Source: Blastococcus tunisiensis
GTDB taxonomy: Bacteria; Actinomycetota; Actinomycetes; Mycobacteriales; Geodermatophilaceae
Reading direction: 5' to 3'
Assembly (NCBI RefSeq): GCF_900112815.1
Contig: NZ_FOND01000003.1
Span: forward strand, 1 to 64,000
DNA: 64,000 bases
Below are positions 1-9,278 of the stretch, one piece after another. The translations under genes and the position numbers were made by a program. The first letter of the stretch is position 1, and each line of letters begins with the position of its first letter. The notes under the pieces are model-generated. The model ran no database searches. It was not told where the DNA came from and saw only the letters and a program-made list of their open reading frames with translations.

Positions 1-474
1 CGCCAGGTAGCCGTCCACGACGGCGACCAGCTCCTGGTGCCCCCCGACCACGGCGACCTGCGCGAACGCCGCATCGACCGCGGCCAGGTCGATGCCCTGG
101 TCGGCGGCCAGCCCCAGCGCACGCGGGGTGACCGCCCGGGCCACCTCGGCCACCTGCTCGGCCGACACCCCGCCCGCGCCGGCCGCGGCCGCCACCATCG
201 GCAACCGTTCCAGCGCCCGCCCGGCCCGCACCAGCCGGGCCGCCGCAGCCGGGGAGAGCCGGCAGTGCCCGCGCAGCCAGGACGCCATCGACTTCTGCCC
301 GTCGTGCTCGGGAGCCTGCACGTTCTCCGCGTGCCGCACGGTGCGGGCCAGCTCGGCGTCGATCCGGTTCCGCGCCCGCACCAGCTCGGCACAGCGGTCC
401 AGCAGCTGCGGGGCCACCAGCGCGTGCAGATCGTCGTCGGCGAGCGCGTCCAGCGCCGATACCAGCTCGCCCAC
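1..474 (-). CDS. DUF222 / 13E12-repeat family protein, N-terminal part
   Basis: The minus strand is open from an upstream TGA near 548 to the window edge and reads as the N-terminal half of a DUF222 (13E12 REP family) protein. Seen here: an acidic helical start, then an RARNRIDAELARTVRHAE helix, a QKSMASWLRGHCRLSP segment and alanine-rich helices. Family members usually carry a C-terminal HNH nuclease domain, which would lie outside the window, so nuclease activity cannot be judged. The GTG at 474 is the first usual start after the stop; a start a few codons further upstream is possible because the family-like sequence begins near 511. These proteins are very abundant and variable in Geodermatophilaceae, and their role is unknown. 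Confidence 0.8.
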   Translation of the reverse strand, partial: MGELVSALDALADDDLHALVAPQLLDRCAELVRARNRIDAELARTVRHAENVQAPEHDGQKSMASWLRGHCRLSPAAAARLVRAGRALERLPMVAAAAGAGGVSAEQVAEVARAVTPRALGLAADQGIDLAAVDAAFAQVAVVGGHQELVAVVDGYLA

Positions 475-718
475 GACACCTCCACACCACTCGATCAGGC
501 GTTCGAAGTCTACCGCGATCGAGTCACCCGAGAGACGCGAATCCCCAGGTCAGAGGCCTGTCCACAGCTTTCCGACGAGGATCGGCAGATGCTCCACCAT
601 GTGCGGCAAGGCTCGAGGTCGTCGCCGACCGCGTTCTCGAGTGGGAGACGGCCGCCGGCGATCCCGTGGTCGTAGTGGATCGACAGCCCCGAGTCGTCCC
701 GTCGCAGCCAAGAGAGCC
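475..718. other. Intergenic stretch without a recognisable gene
   Basis: This stretch separates the DUF222 gene, transcribed leftwards, from the start of the FKBP lipoprotein remnant. Open frames here have no recognisable protein content. It presumably holds the DUF222 promoter, but I see no convincing -10/-35 pair, tRNA or repeat. Confidence 0.4.
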
Positions 719-1113
719 ATGAACCGCCACACCACCCCGCGCCTGCTCGCCGTCCCGACCGCCGACCTCGCCCTCCTGCTCTCGCTCACCGCCTGCAGCG
801 GCGACTGTGGGGGTGACACCGGGCGAGGCCACCGCGCAGGCGTGCGGAGACCCGGGCGGAGACGGACGAGGCCTCGGCGCCGATCTCCACCGACGTCTCC
901 GAGAAGCCGGAGGTGCCGGCAACGGACGCACCGCCGCGGTGCGGACCGCAGATCAGCGACATCGTGGCCGGCGACGGCGCGAAGGCACCGGAGGGCGCGA
1001 CCGCCGAGGTGAAGTACGTCGCCTCGGTCAGCGGGGGACGCCGAGAGCGGTCGGGGCGTCGGGGCCGGGCCGATCGAGCCGCTGCCGGGTCCGCTGCACC
1101 GCTGCGCGGATGA
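719..1113 (+). pseudogene. Remnant of FKBP-type peptidyl-prolyl isomerase lipoprotein
   Basis: An ATG at 719 opens a lipoprotein signal peptide with basic start MNRH, a hydrophobic LALLLSL core and lipobox LTAC. After about 35 codons this frame turns into Arg-rich nonsense. A second frame then reads ETDEASAPISTDVSEKPEV and a piece resembling the start of an FKBP domain: DIVAGDGAKAPEGATAEVKYVASVSGG, given here as 883-1035 rather than quoted in full as one motif. The family has a glycine-rich GDGAxAxxGxxVxVxYVG opening there. Most of the catalytic domain is missing and the tail overlaps the HD gene on the other strand. I read this as a decayed FKBP isomerase lipoprotein with at least one frameshift and a large 3' deletion. 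The family call rests on a short match. Confidence 0.55.
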
Positions 1114-1606
1114 CCGGGGCGCGCAGCTCGTGCGCACGTGCGTTCGGGCTGTCGCTCCCGTGCCGCCGCAGCATGTCGGCCATCCGGTCCTCGGCGTCCA
1201 TCTCCTCGCCGGTGGGGCCGGTGGTCTGATCGGCGTAGGTCAGCGCGTCGGCCAGGGATCCCGTGGTGAACCGGCGGTCGTCGTAGCGGTGCATGTAGGG
1301 CGCCAGTCCACGGACGGCGGCGACGAAGCGGGCGGCGGAGTGGTGCGCCACCAGACCGGCGACCAGCGTCGGCCAGTGGTGGTCGGACAGGTGCCAGGCC
1401 CCGTCGAGGGGGTGGAAGGTGCTCCGTCGCAGCGGGTCGGCGTAGCCGATGTCGTGCAGCCAGGCAGCTGCGACCAGCAGTGGCCGGTCGTGCGCGTCGA
1501 CGGTGGGAGCGGCCTCCGTGGCCCGCCGCGCCACACCCTCGGTGTGGAGCCACCGTGCTCCCCGGCGGCCGAGCAGGTCGCCGGCCAGCCCGCGGGCACC
1601 GGCCAC
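1028..1606 (-). CDS. HD-domain protein (predicted phosphohydrolase)
   Basis: The protein has the usual HD layout of small actinobacterial HD-domain phosphohydrolases: RWLHTEGVARRA, where the first His is a candidate ligand, then LLVAAAWLHDIGYA with the HD pair, FHPLDGAWHL, and LVAHHSAA. The frame stays open upstream to 1762, but that part is Pro/Arg-rich and unlike the family. I therefore place the start at the GTG at 1606, giving 192 residues; the start is uncertain. Substrate is unknown; nucleotides are typical for the superfamily. It lies tail-to-tail with the FKBP remnant and just downstream of an alpha/beta hydrolase on the same strand, with no clear functional link. Confidence 0.75.
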   Translation of the reverse strand: MAGARGLAGDLLGRRGARWLHTEGVARRATEAAPTVDAHDRPLLVAAAWLHDIGYADPLRRSTFHPLDGAWHLSDHHWPTLVAGLVAHHSAARFVAAVRGLAPYMHRYDDRRFTTGSLADALTYADQTTGPTGEEMDAEDRMADMLRRHGSDSPNARAHELRAPVIRAAVQRTRQRLDRPGPDAPTALGVPR

Positions 1607-1774
1607 GAGCGGATGCGCGTGCAGACCGGTCGGCGCTGCTCCGTCGGGGGAACGATCCGCACCCCGGTGACGATCGGGCACCAGCGGACCGTACCGCCAC
1701 GAGCTCCGACCCCCGTCAGGCGGCTGCGGTGCGGCACCCCCGCCGGAACAGCGGGAGTGCACGCAGCAGACCGG

Positions 1775-2575
1775 TCAGGTGCGCTCGACGAATCCCAGGA
1801 TCTCTTCCGCCACGAGGCCGGGGTCGGCCAGCATCGCCACGTGGCCGTGCCCGACGAGCGGCACCACCTGGCTGTTCGGCAGGGCCTGTGCGACCCGAGC
1901 GGTCGCAGCGCGGAGTGCGGCGGGGCTCGCCGTGCCGTCGAGCAGCAGCGCTGGTGTGCCGGAGCCGGAGAACCGGGACGGGTCGAACCGGTAGGTCGCG
2001 CAGATCTCCTCCTCGCGGACGATCGTGTGCGCCGCGGCGACCCGCCCTGCCCAGGACGGCAGCGACCGCGACTGCTCGACCTGCTCCGGAGTCAGACCGG
2101 CCAGTTCCACGAGGAAGTAGGCCACCGCCTCGTCCCGCCGTCCCGCGGACACGAGGGCGGCCAGTTGCCGGCGCGTCTCCGGTGGCGCGGCGACCCCGAC
2201 CGGCGGCTCGTAGAGCACGAGCCGGCCGATCGCCGTCGTGAGCGTCGAGGCCTCCAGCGAGTAGAGCGCCCCCTGGGAGTGCCCGAAGACGTGTACCGGC
2301 GCGCCGATCGCCTCGGCCACGGCGGCGACGTCCTCGACCTCCCGCTCGAGTGAGAAGTCCGCCCGGTCACCGCTCGCGCCGCGGCCGCGCCGGTCCATCG
2401 CGTGCACCGTCACGCGCGGCTCCAGCAGCGGCAGCATCGCCTCCCAGCGGGTGTGGTCCGCCGTCGTGCCGTGGACCATCAGCAGATCGGGCCCCGTGCC
2501 GCTGGTCCACCACGCGATCCGGGTGCCGTCTGCGGAGGTCGTCGTCCGTTGCGTGGGTGCGGTCGTCGTGCTCAT
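1775..2575 (-). CDS. Alpha/beta hydrolase
   Basis: A 266-residue single-domain alpha/beta hydrolase. Visible elements are the oxyanion segment MVHGTTAD, the nucleophile elbow GHSQG, an acid in LLLDGTASP and the catalytic His in VGHGHVAML. The ATG at 2575 is preceded at good spacing by AAGGAGGT, which decides the start over the longer open frame. The cap region is helical and small, as in many esterases and lyase-like members. It follows the HD-GYP/LuxR gene on the same strand after about 100 bases, and similar hydrolases are often placed beside such regulators in actinobacteria. Substrate cannot be told from sequence. Confidence 0.85.
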   Translation of the reverse strand: MSTTTAPTQRTTTSADGTRIAWWTSGTGPDLLMVHGTTADHTRWEAMLPLLEPRVTVHAMDRRGRGASGDRADFSLEREVEDVAAVAEAIGAPVHVFGHSQGALYSLEASTLTTAIGRLVLYEPPVGVAAPPETRRQLAALVSAGRRDEAVAYFLVELAGLTPEQVEQSRSLPSWAGRVAAAHTIVREEEICATYRFDPSRFSGSGTPALLLDGTASPAALRAATARVAQALPNSQVVPLVGHGHVAMLADPGLVAEEILGFVERT

Positions 2576-2674
2576 CGTGCCCACCTCCTTCTCGTGTCGG
2601 CCGGGCGGAGGTTCGCGCGGCAGGGCCGAGCCTGGTCCCGCCCGTGCAACGGCACATCGGGTGAACACCCCAGC

Positions 2675-4234
2675 TCAGCCGCGCCCGTCGAGCAGGCCGT
2701 GCTCCGTGGCGAACAGCGTCGCGGCCGCCCGGGACGAGACCCCCGCCTTCGCGTAGACGCTCTCGACGTGCCGGCCGACCGTCTTCACCGAGATGCCCAG
2801 GCGGCCGGCCGCCTGTCGGTTGGTCGCTCCGCGCGCCACCAGCCGGAGCACCTCGACCTCCCGGTCGGTCAGCCCCGCCGGTCGGTGCCGCGGCAGCATC
2901 CCTGCAGGCTCGCCCGCCACGGTCAGCACGGCGGAGACGGCCTCCCGGTCCAACCGCCCTCCGGCGACCTCGTCGGCCAGCACGGCCCGCGCCTCGATGG
3001 GGGAGCGCGCCGGGCGGTGGGCCCGGTCCTCCCGCAGCGCGCACCAGACGTCGGCTGCGGCGAGCACCCGGGCGGCGGACGGGAGCTGCCCGGGCCCACA
3101 TCCGCGGTGGTAGCCCGAGCCGTCGAGCCGCTCGTGATGGGCTCCGGCGATCGCCGTCACCTCCGCCAGGCCGCCGCAGCGGCCGAGCACCCGCTCGGTC
3201 AGGTACGGGTGCAGCCGGATCCGCTCGTCGTCGGCGACCCGGAGCGGGCCGCGAGCCGCCCACACGCCTGCGGGCACCCCCACGGCCCCGAGGTCGGCCA
3301 CCGCGGCCGCCCGCTGCAGCGACGTGACGGTGCCGGCATCGAGCCCGCAGGCCAGGCCCGCACCGCGGGCCAGCGCCGCCATCCGGGCGGAGCGGCCGGC
3401 AGGCCACGTCGAACGCAGGTCGGCGAAGTCCCCGAGCGCGCCGAGTGCCCGGTCGAGCCGATCGGCGTCGAGCCGGCGGACCGGACCGGGTTCCGCGTCG
3501 AGCATGGCCTCCCACAGCGTTCCGTCCGTGGTCTGCTGGTGGCCCGCCGCGAGCAGGGCGTCCACGACGACGGGGTCGTACGCCCGCCCGCGGCGGCGCA
3601 GCAGCACGGCGCGGGCGGTGTCCTCGCCGGCGAGCCGCCGCCACAGCACGGCGTCCCGCGCGACGACGACGACGCGAACGGGCAGCGGTACGTCCTCGCC
3701 CGCGAGGCCGTCGGGCAGTCCGCGGCCGTCCCACCGCTCGTAGGCGTGGGCCAGCGAGCCGACGACGGCGTCCCCCAGCCCGAGCCGCGCGGCCAGCCGG
3801 GCACCGACCTCGCAGTGCGCCGTCAGCGCGCGGGCCTTGCCCCCGGGATCTCCGAGCGCCCGGACGACGAGCGCGGCGCGGCGGGCCGGCGGCAGGTGCG
3901 CGCCGAGAGCTCGCACCAGGGCGTGGAGCTCCTCGGCCGCAACTCCGTTGAGCACCGGCGCCATGGCCGCGTTCAGGCCGATGTGGTCTCCGCCGGCCTG
4001 CGCGGCCGCCTCGGGGGCGTCGGCCGTGCACCCCAGGAACCGCAGCAGCGCGACGTCGTAGACGTCCCGGACGGTGGCCGGCTCGGCTCCGGTGGACCGG
4101 GCGACACTCGTGGCCAGGAGACAGGTCTCCAGGGCGTGCTCGAGCGGCTGGCCGGTGACCAGGTCGGTGGCCAGGGAGGCCGCCGCGAGCAGCTCCGCCA
4201 GCCGGGGCCGCTCGCCGGGCGGATGGGCGCCCAC
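2675..4234 (-). CDS. HD-GYP-like domain protein with LuxR-type C-terminal DNA-binding domain
   Basis: A 519-residue protein. The N-terminal part is helical, and a degenerate HD-GYP half is visible around residues 140-190 ([10 protein letters not shown], then [10 protein letters not shown]). The second half, about residues 330-400, has [25 protein letters not shown] and [10 protein letters not shown], the last two like the HHE..DGxGYP and D signatures. A LuxR/FixJ HTH ([18 protein letters not shown] ... [15 protein letters not shown]) ends the protein. It is probably a transcription regulator whose HD-GYP part senses or hydrolyses a nucleotide; the GYP Pro is His here. The GTG at 4234 lies just after GAATACT, which suggests leaderless transcription. 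It is upstream of the alpha/beta hydrolase gene on the same strand and may control it. Confidence 0.8.
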   Translation of the reverse strand: MGAHPPGERPRLAELLAAASLATDLVTGQPLEHALETCLLATSVARSTGAEPATVRDVYDVALLRFLGCTADAPEAAAQAGGDHIGLNAAMAPVLNGVAAEELHALVRALGAHLPPARRAALVVRALGDPGGKARALTAHCEVGARLAARLGLGDAVVGSLAHAYERWDGRGLPDGLAGEDVPLPVRVVVVARDAVLWRRLAGEDTARAVLLRRRGRAYDPVVVDALLAAGHQQTTDGTLWEAMLDAEPGPVRRLDADRLDRALGALGDFADLRSTWPAGRSARMAALARGAGLACGLDAGTVTSLQRAAAVADLGAVGVPAGVWAARGPLRVADDERIRLHPYLTERVLGRCGGLAEVTAIAGAHHERLDGSGYHRGCGPGQLPSAARVLAAADVWCALREDRAHRPARSPIEARAVLADEVAGGRLDREAVSAVLTVAGEPAGMLPRHRPAGLTDREVEVLRLVARGATNRQAAGRLGISVKTVGRHVESVYAKAGVSSRAAATLFATEHGLLDGRG

Positions 4235-4390
4235 CGACCGAGTATTCCGCCGGTCATGGCCACGGTCCAGGGGCCCGGCGTCTCCTCCGCCGTGCGGAGC
4301 CGCGTCCGGGTCGGCTGACGGGTGAGGCGGGGAGGGACGGTGCGACCGTGCCCATCGGAGGCTTGCGCCCCGTGCGGGGAAGCGGAACGA

Positions 4391-4426
4391 GAGAGGCCCT
4401 GGTCAGTCTCCTGACCAGGGCCTCTC
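4391..4426 (-). terminator. Strong hairpin downstream of tRNA-His
   Basis: A perfect 16-bp inverted repeat (GAGAGGCCCTGGTCAG and its complement) closes a 4-base loop. It begins 4 bases beyond the encoded CCA of tRNA-His. In the minus direction only a weak T-rich tract follows, which is common for high-GC actinobacterial terminators. It most likely ends tRNA-His transcription and may also block read-through towards the HD-GYP gene. Confidence 0.85.
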
Positions 4427-4430
4427 CGGG

Positions 4431-4507
4431 TGGGGTGAGTGACGGGGCTCGAACCCGCGACACCCAGGATCACAACCTGGTGCTCTACCAACTGAGCTAC
4501 ACCCACC
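4431..4507 (-). tRNA. tRNA-His (GTG anticodon)
   Basis: A complete cloverleaf on the minus strand. The 7-bp acceptor stem is GTGGGTG with CACTCAC. The D arm has GTAGCTCAGTTGGTAGAGC, the anticodon stem CCAGG/CCTGG carries loop TTGTGAT with anticodon GTG, and the T arm has GGGTTCGAGCCCC. The extra G at position -1 opposite discriminator C, the identity mark of tRNA-His, is encoded, and CCA is encoded. It sits downstream of orn on the same strand, a familiar actinobacterial arrangement. Confidence 0.97.
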
Positions 4508-4567
4508 ATCGGTCCCCGGCGGGCGCACGCGCCAGGAGGGGAACCGGAGCAACGATACCGGAGCGGG

Positions 4568-5257
4568 TCAGCTCCCCGACGCGGCCGGGGGTGCGACCTC
4601 GTCCACACCGGTGCGGGGGGTCGCGTCGCCGGCGGCGAGCACTTCGGCGAAGGACCCGACGACCTCCTCGGCCGCGCCCTTGGCCTGGTCGCTGCTGGGC
4701 CCCGGCGCCGCGACGAAGAGCGTCCGGCGGTAGTAGGCCAACTCGCGGATCGACTCGATGATGTCGGCCAGCGCCCGGTGGGCCAGGCCCTTGGGCGGCT
4801 GGGCGAAGTACACCCGCGGGAACCAGCGGCGCGCGAGCTCCTTGATCGAGGAGACGTCGACCATCCGGTAGTGCAGGTGGTCGTCGAGCTCGGGCATGTC
4901 GCGGGCCAGGAATCCCCGGTCGGTGCCGATCGAGTTGCCGCACAGCGGGGCGGTGCGGCGCTCCGGCACCCAGCGCTTGATGTAGGCGAGCACCTCCTGC
5001 TCCGCCTCGGCGACCGTGAGCGTCGAGGCCCGGACGGCGTCGGTGAGACCGGACTTGCGGTGCATCTCGACGACGACGTCGGTCATCCCGTCCAGGTCGG
5101 CGTCGTCGGCCGAGATGATCAGGTCCAGCCCGGGGTCGAGCACGTTCAGCTCGGAGTCGGTCACCACGACGGCGACCTCGATCAGCTTGTCCTTGACGAT
5201 GTCCAGCCCGGTCATCTCGCAGTCGATCCAGACCAGGTGCCCTGCGCTCTCTGCCAC
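4568..5257 (-). CDS. orn: Oligoribonuclease
   Basis: 3'-5' exoribonuclease of the DEDDh family that removes the final 2-5 nucleotide fragments of RNA decay; in bacteria it also clears linear pGpG made from c-di-GMP. Motifs are in order: [10 protein letters not shown] (Exo I, D and E), [12 protein letters not shown] (Exo II), and [12 protein letters not shown] (Exo III, H and D). At 229 residues it has a Pro/Ala-rich tail beyond the core of about 200. The start is GTG at 5257. It is divergent from the next membrane protein gene and followed by tRNA-His. Its pGpG activity could connect to the EAL-domain protein at 56-58 kb, but that is only inference. Confidence 0.97.
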   Translation of the reverse strand: MAESAGHLVWIDCEMTGLDIVKDKLIEVAVVVTDSELNVLDPGLDLIISADDADLDGMTDVVVEMHRKSGLTDAVRASTLTVAEAEQEVLAYIKRWVPERRTAPLCGNSIGTDRGFLARDMPELDDHLHYRMVDVSSIKELARRWFPRVYFAQPPKGLAHRALADIIESIRELAYYRRTLFVAAPGPSSDQAKGAAEEVVGSFAEVLAAGDATPRTGVDEVAPPAASGS

Positions 5258-5406
5258 GTGGTCCGACAGTACGCACCGCGTGCACCGCCCGCCCCGCCCG
5301 TCCGGGTGTCAGCACACGTGTCGCCGATGCGCCAGTCGAAGGCTCCGATCCGGGGACGGCGCGGCTAGGGTCGCAGGCCACGTCCATCGAGTGCGAGGAA
5401 GTTCCC

Positions 5407-6597
5407 GTGCCCTCTCCTGCTGCACCCGCCCGGGTCCGCCCGGCGGTACCGCCGGCGCCGGGAACGCTGCGCGCCGGGCTCGCCCACCCGATCCCGACCC
5501 TCCGCTGGCTCTGGGCGGCCTACATGACGCCCGGACGCCCCGGGCGCGCCACCACGCAGACCGAGCTGCGCTGGATCTACACCGCCTGGCTGGGCGCGTT
5601 CCTGCTGAAGATGCTCGGGTCCTCGTGGGACGTCTCCTGGCACTTCCGGTGGCTGCGCGACGACCTGGCGCCCCCGCACCTGCTGAACTCCGCGGGCACC
5701 GTCGTCGTCGTGGCGCTGGTCGTCTTCCACAGCTACAGCGGCTACGGCGTGGACCGGCGGGCCCTGCAGCTCATGCAGTGGGGCATCGGCGCCTTCCTGG
5801 TCGCCGTCCCCATCGACGTCCTCAACCACCGCATCAACGGCCTGGACATCACCAGCTGGAGCCCGAGCCACGCGCTGCTCTACCTCGGCACGGCCATCAT
5901 GCTGGCCGGGGCCATCCGCGGCTGGTGGCTCTCCGCCGCACCCGGGCGGATCCGCGACCTGGTCTCGCTGGGCCTGTGGCTGTTCTTCGTCGAGAACGTG
6001 CTCTTCCCCAACCAGCACCAGGAGTACGGGGTGCTCTCGCTGGAGGCCTACGACGCCGGGCGGACGACGGCCGAGCCACAGCTGCTGGACTTCGCCGCCT
6101 CGCAGGGGCAGTCGCCGGCGATGTTCATGCTGCCCGTGCCGTCCTGGGTGCACCCGGCCTGGCTGATCCTCGCCGGGCTGCTGTCGCTGGTGCTGGCCCG
6201 CCGCGTCGTCGGCCTGCGCTGGACGGCGACCATCATCGCGGCGACCTACCTCGCCTACCGGTCGGTCATGTGGCTGCTGCTGGTCGGCATGGACTTCCCG
6301 CCGTCGGTGCTGCCGTTCGTGCTCCTCGTGGGTGCGGTGCTGGTCGACGTCGCCGTCACCCGGGAGGTACCCGGCTGGCTGGCCGGTCCGCTGGTCGCCG
6401 GAGCCGTGTACGCCGCTGCCGTCGGGCAGGACGCGCTGGGCCTGCTCCCGCCGTGGAACTGGTGGTCGGTGCTGCCCGTCGCCGTGGCCTTCGGGCTGCT
6501 GTGGGCGGCCGCCGACGTGCTGGAGCGCAGCCGCTGGCTGGCCCGGTGGAAGGTCGCCGACGGCCCGGTCCCGCCCCGGGAGCCACTCGAGGTCTGA
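5407..6597 (+). CDS. Polytopic membrane protein of unknown function
   Basis: A 396-residue protein with about nine or ten predicted membrane segments separated by short, often Trp-rich loops (for example WDVSWHFRWLRDDL and YLGTAIMLAGAIRGWWL). A conserved-looking loop, LFPNQHQEYGVLSLEAYD, carries His and Glu residues that could bind metal. I recognise no named family. GTG at 5407 follows GAGGAAG at suitable spacing. It is divergently oriented from orn, with about 150 bases between them, and stands alone; the next gene is 190 bases away. Possible roles such as transporter or membrane-bound metalloprotein cannot be separated. Confidence 0.75.
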   Translation: MPSPAAPARVRPAVPPAPGTLRAGLAHPIPTLRWLWAAYMTPGRPGRATTQTELRWIYTAWLGAFLLKMLGSSWDVSWHFRWLRDDLAPPHLLNSAGTVVVVALVVFHSYSGYGVDRRALQLMQWGIGAFLVAVPIDVLNHRINGLDITSWSPSHALLYLGTAIMLAGAIRGWWLSAAPGRIRDLVSLGLWLFFVENVLFPNQHQEYGVLSLEAYDAGRTTAEPQLLDFAASQGQSPAMFMLPVPSWVHPAWLILAGLLSLVLARRVVGLRWTATIIAATYLAYRSVMWLLLVGMDFPPSVLPFVLLVGAVLVDVAVTREVPGWLAGPLVAGAVYAAAVGQDALGLLPPWNWWSVLPVAVAFGLLWAAADVLERSRWLARWKVADGPVPPREPLEV

Positions 6598-6789
6598 TGG
6601 CCCGCACCCGGCGAGGGCGCACGCTGCGTTCGCAGCGATGACGTAGCGTCGGGGGCAGCTGCCGGCGCCGGGTCGATCCCCTCGGGCAGTGCGCGCCGGG
6701 GGGCGCCCTGCTCGGCGGTCCACGCCGTCCGCCGCGAACGACAGACGGGAACGACAGAGCCCCACCGACCGCCCCGGAGGACACCCGAC

Positions 6790-8520
6790 GTGCTGGCCCT
6801 GACCCCGGCGCCGCTGCAGACCGCGGGGGAGAAGGCGCTCTTCGGCGAGCTGACCCGCTGGGACACCGGCGGCTCCGTCCGCGCCGCCGTCGTCGCCAGC
6901 ATCCCGCTGATCGACGGACCCCTGGGGCGGCGCATCTCCGACGCCGTCCTGCTGGTGCCCGAGGGGATCGCCGTCGTCCGCATCGCCGAGGTGCTCCGGC
7001 AGTCCGGCGTGGTCCGGGCCGTCCCCGAGGGCGCGTGGACGATCGCCCCCGAGTCAGGGCCGGGCCAGGCCCTGCAGCTCTCCGGTGGAGGGTCCACGCC
7101 GCTCGACGGGCTGATGCGGGCCGGCATGGACGTCGCGATGAAGCTGCGCCGCGCCGGGCTCGAGCCGGGGCGGATCGCGCGGCTGACCGTCCTCGTCGGT
7201 GACGTGACCGGGCTCGTCCCCGGGGACGGCGACCTCGGCGAGGGCGACCTGGTCTCCCTGCTGGAGCCGCGGTCGCTGCTGCTGGGCATCGCCCGGGCGA
7301 GCCGGTACGCCGGCGTCGACAACCCCCGCCTCTGGACGACGGCTGACGTGCGGGCCGCCCTGGAGGCACTGGAGCTCTCCGGGCGCGGGCCCTCGGTGGA
7401 GGAGCTCAACGGCGAGGGCTTCCCCTACTCCCCGTACGTCCTGCGCCGCCCCGAGCTCATGACCCCGGCGGCGATGGCGTCGGCCCCGCCGTCGGCGGGA
7501 CCCACCGCGGGCCCCGACGTCCCGAGGGACGCGCCCGCGCAGCCCCCGGTGCGCGAGCAGCCCAGCAAGTCCGCGATCGCCCAGGCGGTCGCCGCCTCGG
7601 CCGCCGCCGCACACGCCGCCGCGGCCCAGGAGTCCGAGGCATCCGAGGCGTCCGGGAGTTCCGCTGCCGCGGCCGAGGAGTCCCCGCGCGACACGGTGGC
7701 CGTGGACGGTCCGCCCGCTCCGCCGGACGACGGCGGCGGGATCGGCGGGCTGTTCGCCCGCGGCGAGCCCGAGCGGCCGCTGGGGCACGTCGTGCCGCCG
7801 CGGACGTCGGCCGCCCCGCCCCGGCGCGACGTGCCCCCGGCGGCGCCGCCGCTGTACTGGAGCCAGCACCAGCAGGCGGAGGAGGCCGAGGAGCGCACCG
7901 GCTTCCGCGGCCGGACGGCGGTCCTGGCGGTGGTCGGCGTGCTGGTCCTCGTCGCCCTCGGCGTGGGCGGCTGGCTGCTGCTGCGTGACCAGGACGGCGG
8001 CACCGCGACCGGTCCGACGGCCACGGCGACGACGCCGCCGGAGGGGCCGGCGGTGGGCGACGTCCAGGCGGTGGGCGGTGCGGAGTACCGGGTGGAGGCG
8101 GTGCAGGTGGACGAGACCTGCGCCGGTCACGCCTACGGCGACACGGCCGCCTTCCTCGCCGCGACCGACTGCACCGGGCTGTCCCGCGCGCTGTACTCCA
8201 CCCAGGTCGAGGGCGCCCCGGTCGTGGTCTCGGTCGTCCGCGTGCGGATGCCCGACACCGCCGTGGCTCGCCAGCTGCAGGCCCTCACCGACCGCGACGG
8301 GAGCGGCAACATCAGCGACCTCCTGCGCGAGGGGGTCCGCTACCCGGGCAGCCCGGCGGAGCTGTCCGGGGCGGAGTACGCGAGCGCCCTGTCCGGCACG
8401 GCCGTCACGATCGTCGAGACCGACTGGGTGGACGAGGGCGCCGCGGGCGGCTCGGCAGCGATCGACGCGGTCGCCGACGCCGGCCTCACCCTGCCGGTCC
8501 CCCCGCTCCCCGCCGAGTAG
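6790..8520 (+). CDS. Single-pass membrane protein with N-terminal globular domain, function unknown
   Basis: A 576-residue protein in three parts. The N-terminal domain (about 1-230) begins AGEKALFGELTRWD and has alternating beta/alpha character; the opening faintly resembles NERD (nuclease-related) domains, but I do not see the catalytic pattern, so this is only a hint. The middle (about 230-375) is Pro/Ala/Ser-rich and disordered. A membrane segment (AVLAVVGVLVLVALGVGGWLL) at about 378-398 is followed by a 175-residue extracytoplasmic domain with two Cys that could pair (ETCAGHAYG and ATDCTGLS). GTG at 6790 is preceded by CCGGAGG. No operon partner is evident. Family: unrecognised actinobacterial protein. 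Confidence 0.7.
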   Translation: MLALTPAPLQTAGEKALFGELTRWDTGGSVRAAVVASIPLIDGPLGRRISDAVLLVPEGIAVVRIAEVLRQSGVVRAVPEGAWTIAPESGPGQALQLSGGGSTPLDGLMRAGMDVAMKLRRAGLEPGRIARLTVLVGDVTGLVPGDGDLGEGDLVSLLEPRSLLLGIARASRYAGVDNPRLWTTADVRAALEALELSGRGPSVEELNGEGFPYSPYVLRRPELMTPAAMASAPPSAGPTAGPDVPRDAPAQPPVREQPSKSAIAQAVAASAAAAHAAAAQESEASEASGSSAAAAEESPRDTVAVDGPPAPPDDGGGIGGLFARGEPERPLGHVVPPRTSAAPPRRDVPPAAPPLYWSQHQQAEEAEERTGFRGRTAVLAVVGVLVLVALGVGGWLLLRDQDGGTATGPTATATTPPEGPAVGDVQAVGGAEYRVEAVQVDETCAGHAYGDTAAFLAATDCTGLSRALYSTQVEGAPVVVSVVRVRMPDTAVARQLQALTDRDGSGNISDLLREGVRYPGSPAELSGAEYASALSGTAVTIVETDWVDEGAAGGSAAIDAVADAGLTLPVPPLPAE

Positions 8521-8594
8521 CTCCTCGCCGCGATCGTGGCGGCGTGACCACGTCCGGAGTCCCAGGGGTGGTCAGGGTTCCATGATCGTCGGGG

Positions 8595-9212
8595 TCACGC
8601 CGTTGCGGCGGCCCAGGCCATCTCGGCCAGCAGCGCCGCCATCGACGCACGGCTCAGCCGCCCGGCGCTGTGCGGGGTGGAGTTGATCAGCCCGAAGACG
8701 GCGTGCGCGCGGGCGCGGCAGGCGGCGGCGTCGGCCGCGGGGTGCAGCCGCGCCAGCACCGCGACCCAGACCTCGACGTAGCGGCGCTGCAGCCGGCGCA
8801 CCTGGGCGGCGTCGGCGGCGGCCAGCGTGGCGAGGTCGCGGTCCTGCACCGTGATCAGGGCCGGGTTGTCCAGGGCGAAGTCCACCTGGAAGGCGATCAG
8901 GGCGCGCAGCTGGCCGGCCACGTCGTTCCCCGCCTGCGCCACGACGTCGCTGCCGCCGGCCAGCAGCCGCTCGCTGATCCGCAGCAGCATCTCGGCGAGC
9001 ATCGCGTCCTTGCTGGCGAAGTGCCGGTAGATCGCCGGGCCGGTGACCCCGACCGCAGCGCCGACGTCGTCCACGCCCACGGCGCGCGAGCCGCGTTCGG
9101 CGAACAGCTGCGCGGCGGCCTGCAGGATCTGCTCGCGGCGCGACGGGCGCGCGGCATCGACGTGCAGCGCCGTGTCGGAGGCGCGGCCACGATCGGCCCG
9201 CGTCGAGGTCAC
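8595..9212 (-). CDS. TetR-family repressor of the adjacent acyl-CoA operon
   Basis: A 205-residue TetR-family regulator. The N-terminal HTH reads REQILQAAAQLFAERGSRAVGVDDVGAAVGVTGPAIYRHFASKD in pieces (residues about 20-63), with the recognition helix TGPAIYRHF typical of regulators of acyl-CoA metabolism. The ligand domain is helical. The GTG at 9212 is chosen because the longer frame upstream is Arg/Ser-rich and overlaps the divergent gene. The only gap to the divergent carboxylase gene, 91 bases, holds two near-identical operator-like dyads. It probably represses that operon until an acyl-CoA, such as isovaleryl- or methylcrotonyl-CoA, binds; the ligand is inferred from context. Confidence 0.88.
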   Translation of the reverse strand: MTSTRADRGRASDTALHVDAARPSRREQILQAAAQLFAERGSRAVGVDDVGAAVGVTGPAIYRHFASKDAMLAEMLLRISERLLAGGSDVVAQAGNDVAGQLRALIAFQVDFALDNPALITVQDRDLATLAAADAAQVRRLQRRYVEVWVAVLARLHPAADAAACRARAHAVFGLINSTPHSAGRLSRASMAALLAEMAWAAATA

Positions 9213-9233
9213 GGACCCGATGCTAGCGCCGAC

Positions 9234-9249
9234 GTGAACCGGCGTTAAC
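9234..9249. promoter_or_regulatory. TetR operator candidate 1
   Basis: The dyad GTGAACCGGCGTTAAC lies 21 bases upstream of the TetR GTG and matches a second copy 45 bases downstream. The half sites are GTKAAC and GTTAAC. Its position in the divergent intergenic region supports use as a repressor site acting on both promoters. Confidence 0.65.
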
Positions 9250-9278
9250 CGTTCCGGGGTGTGCGGTAGACCATGGGA

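Noticed and set aside
1-474. HNH homing endonuclease or mobile element
   Set aside because: Only the DUF222 part is in the window; no HNH motif or flanking repeats can be seen.
6623-6636. GCTGCG-TT-CGCAGC dyad after the membrane protein gene as terminator
   Set aside because: Only 6 bp with a two-base loop, which cannot form a normal hairpin, and no T run.
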